Of a DNA stretch of 64,000 nucleotides, positions 8,593 to 16,771 are shown piece after piece. Position 1 is the first letter of the stretch. Each line of letters opens with the position of its first letter. The stretch lies in the NCBI GenBank assembly GCA_905221065.1, contig CAJNBS010000002.1:124001-188000 (forward strand). The letters are read 5' to 3'. The notes under the pieces were generated by a model. That model was not told where the DNA came from, ran no database searches, and worked only from the letters and a program-made list of their open reading frames with translations. Both the position numbers and the translations under genes were made by a program. The stretch comes from a bacterium. Its GTDB lineage: Bacteria > Bacillota > Bacilli > Lactobacillales > Streptococcaceae.

Positions 8593-9180
8593 ATGGAAAT
8601 CAATACACACAATGCTGAAATCTTGCTCAGTGCGGCTAATAAATCCCACTATCCGCAGGATGAACTACCAGAAATCGCTCTTGCAGGGCGTTCAAATGTT
8701 GGTAAATCTAGCTTTATCAATACCATGCTGAACCGTAAGAATCTGGCTCGTACATCAGGTAAACCTGGTAAAACCCAGTTACTCAACTTCTTTAACATTG
8801 ATGACAAGATGCGCTTTGTGGATGTACCTGGTTATGGTTATGCCCGTGTTTCCAAAAAGGAACGTGAAAAGTGGGGGCGCATGATTGAAGAGTATCTAAC
8901 GACTCGGGAAAATCTCCGTGCGGTTGTCAGTCTAGTTGACCTCCGTCATGACCCGTCAGCAGATGATGTACAGATGTACGAATTTCTTAAGTATTATGAG
9001 ATTCCGGTCATCATCGTTGCGACTAAGGCAGATAAGATTCCTCGTGGTAAGTGGAACAAGCATGAATCAGCAATCAAAAAGAAATTAAACTTTGACCCAA
9101 GTGACGATTTCATCCTCTTTTCATCTGTCAACAAGGCAGGGATGGATCAAGCTTGGGATGCAATCTTAGAAAAATTGTGA
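8593..9180 (+). CDS. ysxC: Ribosome-assembly GTPase YsxC/EngB
   Basis: TRAFAC-class GTPase needed for large-subunit assembly. 195 residues from ATG 8593 (AGAGG at 8583-8587); an in-frame GTG 8587 lies inside the ribosome site and is not used. G1 GRSNVGKSS (about 32-40), G3 DVPGYGYA, G4 TKADK and G5 SSVNKAG are visible. It starts 8 nt after the clpX stop, a common clpX-ysxC arrangement in Firmicutes. Confidence 0.95.
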   Translation: MEINTHNAEILLSAANKSHYPQDELPEIALAGRSNVGKSSFINTMLNRKNLARTSGKPGKTQLLNFFNIDDKMRFVDVPGYGYARVSKKEREKWGRMIEEYLTTRENLRAVVSLVDLRHDPSADDVQMYEFLKYYEIPVIIVATKADKIPRGKWNKHESAIKKKLNFDPSDDFILFSSVNKAGMDQAWDAILEKL

Positions 9181-9189
9181 GGAAAAGAA

Positions 9190-9570
9190 ATGGCAAAAAC
9201 AATTCATACAGATAAAGCTCCAAAGGCTATTGGGCCTTATGTTCAAGGAAAAATCGTTGGCAATCTTTTGTTTGCTAGCGGTCAAGTTCCTCTCTCTCCT
9301 GAAACTGGGGAAATCGTTGGAGAAACGATTCAAGAACAGACAGAACAAGTCTTAAAAAACATCGGTGCTATTTTGGCAGAAGCAGGAACAGACTTTGACC
9401 ATGTTGTCAAAACAACTTGCTTCTTGAGCGATATGAACGACTTTGTTCCTTTTAACGAGGTTTACCAAACAGCCTTTAAAGAGGAATTCCCAGCTCGTTC
9501 AGCTGTGGAGGTAGCTCGTCTTCCTCGTGATGTAAAAGTCGAAATCGAAGTCATCGCAGAGATTGGATAA
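9190..9570 (+). CDS. RidA-family enamine/imine deaminase
   Basis: 126-residue YjgF/YER057c/UK114 protein. Such proteins form homotrimers that hydrolyse reactive 2-aminoacrylate and related enamines made by PLP enzymes. Typical N-terminus AP-AIGPY-QG, LLFASGQVPL, and C-terminal ARSAVEVARLPRDVKVEIEVIA with the substrate-binding Arg. Starts 9 nt after ysxC, so in the same transcript. Confidence 0.9.
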   Translation: MAKTIHTDKAPKAIGPYVQGKIVGNLLFASGQVPLSPETGEIVGETIQEQTEQVLKNIGAILAEAGTDFDHVVKTTCFLSDMNDFVPFNEVYQTAFKEEFPARSAVEVARLPRDVKVEIEVIAEIG

Positions 9571-9621
9571 GCTAGTTGAAGTTTGGTGTTGCCAAACTTC
9601 TTTTGATATAAGGAGAAAAAG

Positions 9622-10512
9622 ATGACAAAGAAACAACTTCACTTGGTGATTGTGACAGGAATGAGTGGTGCAGGGAAAACAGTTGCCATTCAGTCCTTCG
9701 AAGATTTGGGTTATTTTACTATTGATAATATGCCTCCAGCTCTCCTGCCTAAGTTTTTGCAGTTGGTGGAAACAAAGGAAGACGACCATAAGTTGGCCTT
9801 GGTAGTAGATATGCGTAGCCGTTCTTTCTTTTCAGAGATTCAAACTGTTTTGGATGAGTTGGAAAACAAGGAAGAACTGGACTTTAAAATCCTCTTTTTG
9901 GATGCAGCTGATAAGGAATTGGTCGCGCGTTACAAGGAAACCAGACGAAGCCATCCACTAGCTGCAGATGGACGGATTTTGGATGGAATCAAGCTGGAAC
10001 GTGAACTATTGGCACCTTTGAAAAATATGAGCCAAAATGTGGTGGATACGACTGAACTCACTCCACGTGAGTTGCGTAAAACCCTTGCAGAGCAGTTTTC
10101 AGACCAAGAACAAGCCCAGTCTTTCCGTATCGAAGTCATGTCTTTTGGCTTTAAATATGGAATCCCGATTGATGCAGATTTAGTCTTTGATGTGCGCTTT
10201 TTGCCAAATCCATATTATCTTCCAGAACTGAGAAACCAAACGGGTGTGGATGAACCAGTTTATCACTATGTCATGAATCATCCTGAGTCAGAAGACTTCT
10301 ATCAACATTTGTTGGCCTTGATTGAGCCGATTTTGCCAAGTTACCAAAAGGAAGGGAAGTCTGTTTTGACCATTGCCATGGGCTGTACGGGTGGACAACA
10401 CCGTAGTGTTGCCTTTGCTAAACGCTTGGCGCAGGACTTATCCAAGGATTGGCCTGTTAATGAAGGGCACCGCGACAAAGACCGAAGAAAGGAAACGGTA
10501 AACCGTTCATGA
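9622..10512 (+). CDS. rapZ: RapZ/YvcJ family nucleotide-binding protein
   Basis: 296 residues with P-loop GMSGAGKT (13-20) and the strongly conserved C-terminal [16 protein letters not shown]. In Gram-positives the YvcJ-YvcK-WhiA trio is linked to carbon metabolism, envelope homeostasis and, in Bacillus, competence; in enterobacteria RapZ is an RNA adaptor. The stop overlaps the yvcK ATG by 4 nt (ATGA), showing translational coupling. Confidence 0.93.
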   Translation: MTKKQLHLVIVTGMSGAGKTVAIQSFEDLGYFTIDNMPPALLPKFLQLVETKEDDHKLALVVDMRSRSFFSEIQTVLDELENKEELDFKILFLDAADKELVARYKETRRSHPLAADGRILDGIKLERELLAPLKNMSQNVVDTTELTPRELRKTLAEQFSDQEQAQSFRIEVMSFGFKYGIPIDADLVFDVRFLPNPYYLPELRNQTGVDEPVYHYVMNHPESEDFYQHLLALIEPILPSYQKEGKSVLTIAMGCTGGQHRSVAFAKRLAQDLSKDWPVNEGHRDKDRRKETVNRS

Positions 10513-11486
10513 GAAAACCAAAGATAACGGTGATTGGTGGAGGGACTGGTATTCCCGTCATTCTTAAGAGTCTGCGGGAAAAAGATGTGGAAATCGCAGC
10601 TATCGTAACGGTGGCAGATGATGGTGGTTCATCAGGTGAACTCCGAAAAAATATGCAGCAATTGACCCCGCCAGGGGATCTTCGCAATGTTCTCGTAGCC
10701 ATGTCGGATATGCCTAAGTTTTATGAGAAGGTCTTTCAGTATCGTTTTTCTGAAGATGCCGGAGCCTTTGCTGGCCATCCGTTGGGTAATCTCATTATTG
10801 CAGGTCTGTCAGAGATGCAGGGTTCGACCTACAATGCCATGCAGTTGCTGAGCAAATTTTTCCATACCACTGGGAAGATTTATCCTTCCAGTGACCATCC
10901 CTTGACCCTGCATGCAGTCTTTCAGGATGGGAAAGAAGTAGCTGGAGAGAGTCATATTGCAGACCATCCAGGCATGATTGACCATGTCTATGTGACCAAT
11001 ACCCTCAACGATGATACGCCTCTGGCTAGCCGTCGAGTAGTGCAGACCATTCTTGAAAGTGACATGATTGTCCTCGGACCTGGTTCCCTCTTTACCTCGA
11101 TTTTGCCCAATATTGTGATTAAGGAAATCGGGCAGGCGCTTTTGGAAACCAAGGCAGAAATCGCCTATGTCTGCAATATCATGACCCAACGTGGGGAGAC
11201 GGAACACTTTACAGATAGTGACCACGTGGAGGTTTTGCATCGCCACCTTGGTCGAGCTTTTATCGATACTGTTTTGGTGAATATCGAAAAAGTGCCTCAG
11301 GAATACATGAATTCCAACCGGTTTGATGAATACTTGGTGCAGGTGGAACATGATTTTGCTGGTCTTTGTAAGCAAGTTCCGCGTGTGATTTCATCCAACT
11401 TCCTTCGTCTGGAAAATGGAGGTGCCTTCCACGATGGGGATTTGATTGTGGATGAGTTGATGCGCATTATACAGGTGAGAAAATGA
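10509..11486 (+). CDS. yvcK: Gluconeogenesis/envelope factor YvcK
   Basis: 325 residues, UPF0052/CofD-like fold with an N-terminal nucleotide/sugar-binding loop GGGTGIP at 10-16, ADDGGSSG, and [13 protein letters not shown]. Family members bind UDP-sugars and support growth on gluconeogenic carbon and correct cell shape. Overlaps rapZ and whiA by 4 nt at each end. Confidence 0.93.
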   Translation: MRKPKITVIGGGTGIPVILKSLREKDVEIAAIVTVADDGGSSGELRKNMQQLTPPGDLRNVLVAMSDMPKFYEKVFQYRFSEDAGAFAGHPLGNLIIAGLSEMQGSTYNAMQLLSKFFHTTGKIYPSSDHPLTLHAVFQDGKEVAGESHIADHPGMIDHVYVTNTLNDDTPLASRRVVQTILESDMIVLGPGSLFTSILPNIVIKEIGQALLETKAEIAYVCNIMTQRGETEHFTDSDHVEVLHRHLGRAFIDTVLVNIEKVPQEYMNSNRFDEYLVQVEHDFAGLCKQVPRVISSNFLRLENGGAFHDGDLIVDELMRIIQVRK

Positions 11487-12394
11487 GTTTCACAGTAGCA
11501 GTAAAAGAAGAAATCCTAGGTCAGCACCATCTTAGCCGGCATGAATTATCTGCCATTATCAAGATGTCTGGCAGTATCGGCCTCTCGACTTCGGGCTTGA
11601 CCTTGTCCGTCGTGACAGAAAATGCCAAGCTGGCTCGTCACCTCTATGAGTCCTTTCTCCATTTCTACGAAATCAAATCAGAAATCCGACACCACCAAAG
11701 AAGTAATCTTCGTAAGAATCGGGTCTATACCGTTTTTACAGATGAAAAGGTGCAGGATTTATTGAGTGACTTACACTTAGCTGACTCCTTTTTTGGTCTG
11801 GAAACAGCTATTGACGAGGAGATTTTATCGGACGAGGAAGCAGGTCGTGCCTATCTCTGTGGTGCTTTCTTGGCAAATGGCAGCATTCGTGACCCTGAGT
11901 CAGGTAAGTACCAGTTGGAAATCAGTTCTGTTTATCTGGACCACGCGCAAGGGATTGCCTCTCTTCTCCAGCAGTTTTTACTGGATGCCAAGGTGCTTGA
12001 GCGCAAGAAGGGAGCTGTGACCTACCTCCAGCGAGCCGAAGATATTATGGACTTCTTGATAGTAATCGGAGCTATGAAGGCGCGTGATGATTTTGAGCGA
12101 GTTAAGATTTTGCGAGAAACCCGTAACGACCTCAATCGAGCCAATAATGCCGAGACAGCTAATATCGCACGGACAGTTTCTGCCAGCATGAAGACTATCA
12201 ACAATATCAGCAAAATTAAAGATATCATGGGCTTAGAAAATCTGCCAGTGGATTTGCAGGAAGTAGCGCAATTGCGGATTCAGCACCCAGACTACTCTAT
12301 CCAGCAGTTGGCAGATAGCCTCAGCACCCCTCTGACCAAAAGTGGTGTCAACCACAGACTCAGAAAGATAAATAAATTAGCCGATGAATTATAA
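11483..12394 (+). CDS. whiA: WhiA-family DNA-binding protein
   Basis: 303 residues. The N-terminal and central part is a degenerate LAGLIDADG-type fold ([23 protein letters not shown] is characteristic) and the C-terminal part is a helix-turn-helix ([10 protein letters not shown]...[11 protein letters not shown]). In Firmicutes WhiA is a nucleoid-associated protein that affects chromosome segregation and division rather than sporulation. Last gene of the folA-whiA run; an antisense-type RNA promoter begins 20 nt after its stop. Confidence 0.93.
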   Translation: MSFTVAVKEEILGQHHLSRHELSAIIKMSGSIGLSTSGLTLSVVTENAKLARHLYESFLHFYEIKSEIRHHQRSNLRKNRVYTVFTDEKVQDLLSDLHLADSFFGLETAIDEEILSDEEAGRAYLCGAFLANGSIRDPESGKYQLEISSVYLDHAQGIASLLQQFLLDAKVLERKKGAVTYLQRAEDIMDFLIVIGAMKARDDFERVKILRETRNDLNRANNAETANIARTVSASMKTINNISKIKDIMGLENLPVDLQEVAQLRIQHPDYSIQQLADSLSTPLTKSGVNHRLRKINKLADEL

Positions 12395-12414
12395 AGACAT
12401 AAAACACCTCTTTC

Positions 12415-12444
12415 TTGACAATTGAACAGAACATGTGAGATAAT
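12415..12444 (+). promoter_or_regulatory. Promoter of predicted antitoxin RNA
   Basis: Consensus -35 TTGACA (12415-12420), 18-bp spacer, -10 GATAAT (12439-12444) with upstream TG. It drives a short noncoding RNA that stops at the terminator 12487-12523. Confidence 0.7.
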
Positions 12445-12449
12445 AAATA

Positions 12450-12523
12450 AGAATTGAGAAGTTCTAGCATTTTAGTGCTAAAACAGAAATCCCCTCGGTA
12501 CTGCAATACCAAGGGGATTTTTT
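12450..12523 (+). ncRNA. Predicted Fst/par-type antitoxin RNA
   Basis: Untranslated RNA of about 70 nt from the TTGACA promoter to the shared terminator. It holds the 17-nt TTGAGAAGTTCTAGCAT (12454-12470), an exact copy of 12631-12647, which on the other strand is the toxin start-codon region. A second short repeat, TTAGTGC (12472-12478), recurs at 12678-12684 in the toxin leader. The RNA can therefore pair with the toxin translation-initiation region although the two genes converge rather than overlap, as in the pAD1 par RNAII/RNAI arrangement. Confidence 0.65.
12487..12523. terminator. Shared bidirectional terminator of the toxin-antitoxin locus
   Basis: AAATCCCC-TCGGTA (12487-12500) pairs with TACC-A-AGGGGATTT (12507-12520). 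T tract on the + side, and ATTTC-TGTTTT on the - side. It ends both convergent transcripts. Confidence 0.85.
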
Positions 12524-12551
12524 CTGGGTTAGATAGCACTAACCAGGAAAG

Positions 12552-12647
12552 TTACTTGTCGAAGTGATCGTCTAACCAACGAGTCACCATCCATGAGATG
12601 ATACTCTCGATGACTGCGATAAGTACTATTTTGAGAAGTTCTAGCAT
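12552..12647 (-). CDS. Predicted Fst-like type I toxin, 31 residues
   Basis: ATG at 12647 behind a perfect AAAGGAGGT (12655-12663 on the complement, 7-nt spacing). The peptide starts MLELLK, has one hydrophobic helix (IVLIAVIESIISWMV), and ends with a charged tail TRWLDDHFDK. Membrane helix plus W-L-D and a charged C-terminus is the signature of the Fst/Ldr family of membrane-damaging type I toxins. The duplicated 17-nt antitoxin match spans its start codon. Confidence comes from architecture rather than a database match; a plain small membrane protein is the alternative. Confidence 0.7.
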   Translation of the reverse strand: MLELLKIVLIAVIESIISWMVTRWLDDHFDK

Positions 12648-12691
12648 CTGTAATACCTCCTTTTCCAAGGCGTATCGTTAGTGCCATCGTT

Positions 12692-12700
12692 ATTATATCA
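12692..12700 (-). promoter_or_regulatory. Toxin promoter, extended -10
   Basis: On the minus strand TGA-TATAAT (-10 at 12697-12692), with a start expected near 12685 and a leader of about 38 nt. No strong -35 seen. Confidence 0.55.
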
Positions 12701-12721
12701 CATGCTCTATCAATTTGATAG

Positions 12722-12770
12722 GACATTTTTGCTTTTTGAAAAAGAAGGGGAAAGGCAAAAAGCAATGTCA
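12722..12770. repeat. Long inverted repeat upstream of the toxin promoter
   Basis: GACATT-TTT-GCTTTTTG pairs with CAAAAAGCAATGTC around a purine-rich loop: 14 bp with a 3-nt bulge. Role unknown; could be a transcript end or a recombination scar of the islet. Confidence 0.5.
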
Positions 12771-12801
12771 TTAAGTTAAGAAATTTAGCTCTTTAAAATC
12801 A

Positions 12802-12847
12802 AAAACGCATAATATCAGATATTGAAAACCGTGATACTATGCGTTTT
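12802..12847 (-). terminator. Terminator-like hairpin after the secreted-protein gene
   Basis: AAAACGCATA (12802-12811) / TATGCGTTTT (12838-12847), with an inner AATATC-A-GATATT palindrome. On the minus strand it is followed by TGATTTT, so it likely ends the 13.7-12.9 kb transcript. Confidence 0.65.
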
Positions 12848-12908
12848 ATTGTGAGAAAATTTATTTCATTTTCTCCTGAAATTGAGTTTTTACCCAGTCT
12901 CTAATGAG

Positions 12909-13502
12909 TTATTTCCAAGTGACCAGTTCGCTCCAAACGCTAACATTCGATATAGTAGAGGTTTCACCAGCTGGAACCCATTTGTTGGTGCCTAAGTATC
13001 TAACTTCTAGTTTACGAACGTTTACTGTGTAAGATGCTTTTAGTCTAATATAACCATAAGTGTAGGGTGGTACGTTATGGGAGACTGAGTGATTTAAACT
13101 AAGTCCAGCTCCAGACTCCGGAGCAGAAAAGCTAACACCTGCACCTACAGTCAGAGTAGCTCCAGCTTTTCCACCATAGGCAGTTGAACTTACAGGACCT
13201 GATGTGGTGCTTTTCTTGTAAGAGTGAGAGTATTTAGTTCTATAGTCTGCAACACCAGTTGCATTAGAACGAGTCTGATACGTAGATTTAGACTCTAAAT
13301 AGGCGTCTCTAAGTTCAGTTGTATAAAATGACAATAACTCTCCTGTGTTGATATCTTTTACAATACGATTAGATACAATTTCATAATTTGTACCAGGATA
13401 GACATCAGCAAAAACCGTAGATGTTGTGACTAAGAATAATAGACTTGATAGTAGAGAGAAAAACAATAGTTTCAGTTTAATCATAACAAATTTTTTCTTC
13501 AT
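12909..13502 (-). CDS. Secreted protein of unknown function, 197 residues
   Basis: Clear signal peptide (KKK...IKLKLLFFSLLSSLLFLVTTSTVFA, cleavage near residue 32), so the mature protein is about 165 residues. The mature part is rich in Ser, Thr, Gly, Tyr and Val with alternating polar/hydrophobic residues, suggesting a beta-rich exported protein. The GATLTVGAGVSFSAPESGAGLSL stretch could be an amphipathic hairpin, and two Trp residues lie near the C-terminus. No family recognised. It starts 10 nt after the 71-residue membrane protein gene and is co-transcribed with it. The pair is AT-rich and sits in an accessory islet. The start is uncertain: no good ribosome site before 13502; an internal ATG at 13484 also gives a signal peptide. 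Confidence 0.75.
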   Translation of the reverse strand: MKKKFVMIKLKLLFFSLLSSLLFLVTTSTVFADVYPGTNYEIVSNRIVKDINTGELLSFYTTELRDAYLESKSTYQTRSNATGVADYRTKYSHSYKKSTTSGPVSSTAYGGKAGATLTVGAGVSFSAPESGAGLSLNHSVSHNVPPYTYGYIRLKASYTVNVRKLEVRYLGTNKWVPAGETSTISNVSVWSELVTWK

Positions 13503-13512
13503 GAGTAAAAGA

Positions 13513-13728
13513 TTATTTTTTCAATCCTTTGAAAGTTATAATGCAACCCGAAATAATACTGAGAGTTCCTACAGGTCTCCAATATAGTTGCCAAAAGAAT
13601 AAATTTATTCTTTCTTTCAGTGTCGCATAGGGTTCGGCATAATAGGGGTTGATGTGAAATAATAAAAAACCAAAACATAAAACTATGATTCCAGTTAAGA
13701 ATAAAATGTCCTTATTTACTTTCCTCAT
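13513..13728 (-). CDS. Small membrane protein, 71 residues
   Basis: AAAGGAGG lies 5-6 nt before the ATG at 13728. Two hydrophobic helices (about 8-25 ILFLTGIIVLCFGFLLF; about 52-67 VGTLSIISGCIITF) with an aromatic loop (INLFFWQLYWRP) between. Unknown family. First gene of the pair with the secreted 197-residue protein; a partner role (for example immunity or export) is only a guess from adjacency. Confidence 0.7.
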   Translation of the reverse strand: MRKVNKDILFLTGIIVLCFGFLLFHINPYYAEPYATLKERINLFFWQLYWRPVGTLSIISGCIITFKGLKK

Positions 13729-13748
13729 AAAACCTCCTTTTATTTTAT

Positions 13749-13774
13749 TTAAAGCGCTTTCTATTATTAGTATA
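13749..13774 (-). promoter_or_regulatory. Promoter of the two-gene cassette with cre-like site
   Basis: Minus-strand -10 TATACT (complement of 13769-13774). TTAAAGCGCTTTCT (13749-13762) matches about 12 of 14 positions of a catabolite-responsive element and lies at the expected transcription start, where CcpA would repress. Confidence 0.5.
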
Positions 13775-13822
13775 CGTCAAAAAAAGAAAAAAACAAGTCT
13801 ATTTATTTATTTTTTTATATGG

Positions 13823-14033
13823 TATAATAGAATAGTTGGAGAGTTTTTATATAGCTTTAAAAGGCTGATATGAATACTTTGTATAATCTAATGATTCTTC
13901 AAAAAATTTCTTATTCAAACAAGAGCAAAGAGAAGGTGGGCTGCATATCAGAAGTTAGATGTATTTCTGTCTAACTTTTGAGGTGTAGTTCATTTTAAAA
14001 CCACGAATCCTATGTGGCTCGTGGTTCTTTTTT
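13823..14033 (+). ncRNA. Candidate small RNA with its own promoter and terminator
   Basis: TGG-TATAAT (-10 at 13823-13828) begins a transcript of about 200 nt. It has a hairpin AGTTAGA (13953-13959) / TCTAACT (13970-13976) and ends at AACCACGA (13999-14006) / TCGTGGTT (14019-14026) plus T6. No recognised Rfam-type motif. A 34-codon reading frame (13870-13974) lies inside, but with a poor ribosome site. The terminator also serves the convergent FNR gene. Confidence 0.5.
13999..14033. terminator. Bidirectional terminator between small RNA and FNR gene
   Basis: AACCACGA / TCGTGGTT stem; T6 on the + strand, TTTT on the - strand. Confidence 0.85.
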
Positions 14034-15000
14034 ATAAACTAGTAGAGTGTTTTGGTTGTACTTTTTGCTCTGGGTCAATGTAGTTGATGGCATTGTTGAC
14101 AGCGGTTGGTGCTTCTCCAAGCCCTGTCGCAATCAGATCAATTTTTCCGTCATAGTAGCAGCAGTCACCGATAGCATAGATACCTGCTTGGCTAGATTCT
14201 TGCTTACTGTTGACGATAATCTTGTGACGATTGAGGTCCAGACCCCAGTTTTTAAGGTTACCGACAGAAGATTTGAAACCATAGTTGACAAAGAGGTGGT
14301 CTAGGTCAATAGTTTCTGTTTCATCAGATTTGACTTTTGTGATTTCAAGTTTATCGAGCGTTTTTCCATCTCCAAGGAGTTGGCTAGGGACGAATGGTGT
14401 CTTGATGGTCACAGATGATTCCTGTAAGGCTTGGACACTGTGTTCCAAGGCGCGGAAATTATCTCTGCGGTGGACAAGGGTAGTTGGTGTGATTTTTTCA
14501 AAAGCCAAAGCCCAATCCACAGCCGAGTCTCCCCCACCAAGAATCGTCACTTTCTTACCAGCGTATTGCTGGATGTTGGAAACGTGGTAGTGGATATTTT
14601 CATAGCCCTCAACGCCTTCTAGTTCCAGCGGACGTGGTTTGAAGGCACCGCCACCCATAGCGATGATGACTGTTTTAGACAGGTGACTTCCTTTAGAAGT
14701 TGAAATGGCAAAGCCTTGATCTTGTTTTTCAATTTCAAGAACCGTTTCATTGAGATGAATAGGGGTATCAAAGCCATTTAATTGCTCGATTAGACGATTA
14801 GTCAACTCTTCTCCAGTCAGGTTTGGGAAACCTGGAACGTCGAGGATTTCCTTTTCAGGATAGAGAATAGCAGGTTGTCCACCTAGCTGGGGAAGAGAGT
14901 CGATGATTTGGACCTTGGCTTGGCGTAGGTGGGCGTAAAAGGCTGCAAAAAGCCCGACTGGACCACCACCTACAATGGTAATATCATATAGTTGAGACAT
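14032..15000 (-). CDS. Ferredoxin/flavodoxin-NADP+ reductase, TrxB-like type
   Basis: 322-residue FAD/NAD(P) flavoprotein. FAD Rossmann loop VGGGPVGLFAA (10-20), NADPH loop TILGGGDSAVDWAL, and C-terminal FAD motif IYAIGDCCYYDG. It lacks the CxxC redox pair of thioredoxin reductase, which places it with YumC-type FNRs that move electrons between NADPH and ferredoxin or flavodoxin. Transcribed alone, divergent from cdaA; ends in the bidirectional terminator. Confidence 0.88.
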   Translation of the reverse strand: MSQLYDITIVGGGPVGLFAAFYAHLRQAKVQIIDSLPQLGGQPAILYPEKEILDVPGFPNLTGEELTNRLIEQLNGFDTPIHLNETVLEIEKQDQGFAISTSKGSHLSKTVIIAMGGGAFKPRPLELEGVEGYENIHYHVSNIQQYAGKKVTILGGGDSAVDWALAFEKITPTTLVHRRDNFRALEHSVQALQESSVTIKTPFVPSQLLGDGKTLDKLEITKVKSDETETIDLDHLFVNYGFKSSVGNLKNWGLDLNRHKIIVNSKQESSQAGIYAIGDCCYYDGKIDLIATGLGEAPTAVNNAINYIDPEQKVQPKHSTSL

Positions 15001-15094
15001 GGTTTCTCCTTTGTTTTTTCTAGTCAGTTTATTTTATCATATTTTTTCTTTAATTTAAAATGAAGTAGGATAGGGAAAAAAATGTCAGAAAAAT

Positions 15095-15102
15095 GGTATA
15101 AT
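15095..15102 (+). promoter_or_regulatory. cdaA promoter, extended -10
   Basis: TGG-TATAAT (-10 at 15097-15102). An in-frame ATG at 15082 lies upstream of this -10 and cannot be the start of this transcript's cdaA. Confidence 0.75.
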
Positions 15103-15138
15103 AGAAAGGAACGTGTTTGGACAGAGAGGAGACAGCAG

Positions 15139-15996
15139 ATGAACTTTCAACAATTATCCAACCTGCAATATTGGACTAGCTTGTTTTCTAGTCCTTGGAG
15201 TATTGCCATCAATCTGTTTGATATTTTGATTGTGACCTATATTTTATATCGTTTTACAAAAGCGATAGCTGGTACCAAGATTATGATTTTGGTGCGAGGG
15301 GTCTTGATCTTTGTATTAGCCCAGGTTGTGGCCAATATCCTTGGTTTAACAACGATTTCTTGGTTGATTAACCAGATTATCACTTATGGGGTTATTGCTG
15401 CGGTTGTTATCTTCTCTCCAGAGATTCGGACTGGTTTGGAACGCTTGGGAAGGGCGACAGATTTCTTTTCTACTACTCAAATAAGTGCGGAAGAGAAAAT
15501 GATTCGTGCTTTTGTCAAATCAGTTGAATACATGAGTCCTCGTAAGATTGGTGCTCTGGTTGCTATTCAACGAGTTCGGACCTTACAAGAATACATCGCG
15601 ACAGGTATTCCCTTGGATGCCAAAATTTCAGCAGAACTCCTCATCAATATTTTTATTCCCAACACTCCTCTACATGATGGAGCTGTGATTATCAGAGAAA
15701 ATCGTATTGCAGTCACCTCTGCCTATCTGCCCTTGACAGAAAGTACAGGAATTTCCAAGGAATTTGGGACCAGACACCGAGCGGCTATTGGTTTATCAGA
15801 AGTATCCGATGCCTTGACCTTCATCGTCTCAGAGGAAACAGGTGGCATTTCTATTACCTATAATGGGGTCTTCAAGCATGACTTGACTCTTGAAGAATTT
15901 GAAGCAGAGCTACGAACAATTCTTTTGCCAGCTGTTGAAGAAAAAGTCAGTTTCAAGGACCGTTTGCTAGGAGGTTGGAAATATGAGAAAAAATAG
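15139..15996 (+). CDS. cdaA: Diadenylate cyclase CdaA (c-di-AMP synthase)
   Basis: Membrane-bound enzyme that makes cyclic di-AMP from two ATP. 285 residues from ATG 15139, with AGAGGAG ending 7 nt upstream. Three N-terminal transmembrane helices (about 20-95), then the DAC domain with LHDGAVII (DGA motif) and TRHRAAIGLSE (RHR motif). Followed by cdaR (14-nt overlap) and glmM, the conserved Firmicute c-di-AMP module in which CdaR and GlmM modulate CdaA. Confidence 0.96.
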   Translation: MNFQQLSNLQYWTSLFSSPWSIAINLFDILIVTYILYRFTKAIAGTKIMILVRGVLIFVLAQVVANILGLTTISWLINQIITYGVIAAVVIFSPEIRTGLERLGRATDFFSTTQISAEEKMIRAFVKSVEYMSPRKIGALVAIQRVRTLQEYIATGIPLDAKISAELLINIFIPNTPLHDGAVIIRENRIAVTSAYLPLTESTGISKEFGTRHRAAIGLSEVSDALTFIVSEETGGISITYNGVFKHDLTLEEFEAELRTILLPAVEEKVSFKDRLLGGWKYEKK

Positions 15997-16747
15997 TCTA
16001 TATATCATTTCATCTCTCTTTTTTGCTTGTGTCTTATTTATCTATGCAACGTCAACCAACTTTCAAAACAACAATACGGTAAGGCAGGTCAAATCAGAAA
16101 CTTACACTAATACGATAGCAAATGTTCCTATCGATATTCATTATGATGACGACCAGTATTTCATTAGCGGATTTGCATCAGAAGTTTCAGTTGTGTTGAC
16201 AGGTGCTAATCGTGTGACCTTGGCAAGCGAAATGCAGGAAAGTACTCGTAAGTTTAAGGTGACAGCGGATTTGACAGATGCTAGTGTTGGAACGATTGAA
16301 GTTCCCTTGAACATTGAAAATCTTCCTAGTGGATTGACCGCTGTGGCAACGCCTCAAAAGATTACAGTGAAAGTTGGGAAGAAGGTTAAGCGAGATGGGA
16401 TGATTGTTGTGCCACAAGTTGATCAAAGCCAGATTGATCCGAAACTACAACTTGATAGTGTAACCGTATCAAACGAACGCGTTTCGGTCACAACTGACCA
16501 GGAAACATTGGCTAAGATTGACAAAGTTATTGCGCTTTTACCAACTAGCGAACGGATTACAGGTAATTACAGTGGTTCAGTACCTTTGCAGGCAATCGAC
16601 CGCAACGGAGTAGTCTTACCAGTAGTGATCACTCCGTTTGATACGACAATGAAGGTCACTACAAAACCTGTATCACCAAGTTCAAGCACAAGCAGTTCGT
16701 CGGAGACGTCTTCGTCAACGAAAGCAACTAGTTCAAAAACGAATTAA
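15983..16747 (+). CDS. cdaR: CdaA regulatory protein CdaR (YbbR domains)
   Basis: 254 residues. One N-terminal membrane anchor (about 5-24) and extracytoplasmic YbbR-type beta domains (repeats of the SEVSVVLTGANRV / VPLNIENLPSGL style). The tail is low-complexity Ser/Thr (SSSTSSSSETSS), probably a wall-facing linker. Overlaps cdaA by 14 nt. Confidence 0.93.
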   Translation: MRKNSLYIISSLFFACVLFIYATSTNFQNNNTVRQVKSETYTNTIANVPIDIHYDDDQYFISGFASEVSVVLTGANRVTLASEMQESTRKFKVTADLTDASVGTIEVPLNIENLPSGLTAVATPQKITVKVGKKVKRDGMIVVPQVDQSQIDPKLQLDSVTVSNERVSVTTDQETLAKIDKVIALLPTSERITGNYSGSVPLQAIDRNGVVLPVVITPFDTTMKVTTKPVSPSSSTSSSSETSSSTKATSSKTN

Positions 16748-16771
16748 AAATAGAAAAAGGATTTTATAAAA

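Noticed and set aside
12529..12771. 80-codon minus-strand frame over the toxin region
   Set aside because: A different frame from the well-initiated 31-codon toxin, without a ribosome site.
15082..15138. Upstream ATG extending CdaA by 19 residues
   Set aside because: It is upstream of the -10 of the only visible promoter; ATG 15139 has a good ribosome site and starts where CdaA proteins normally do.
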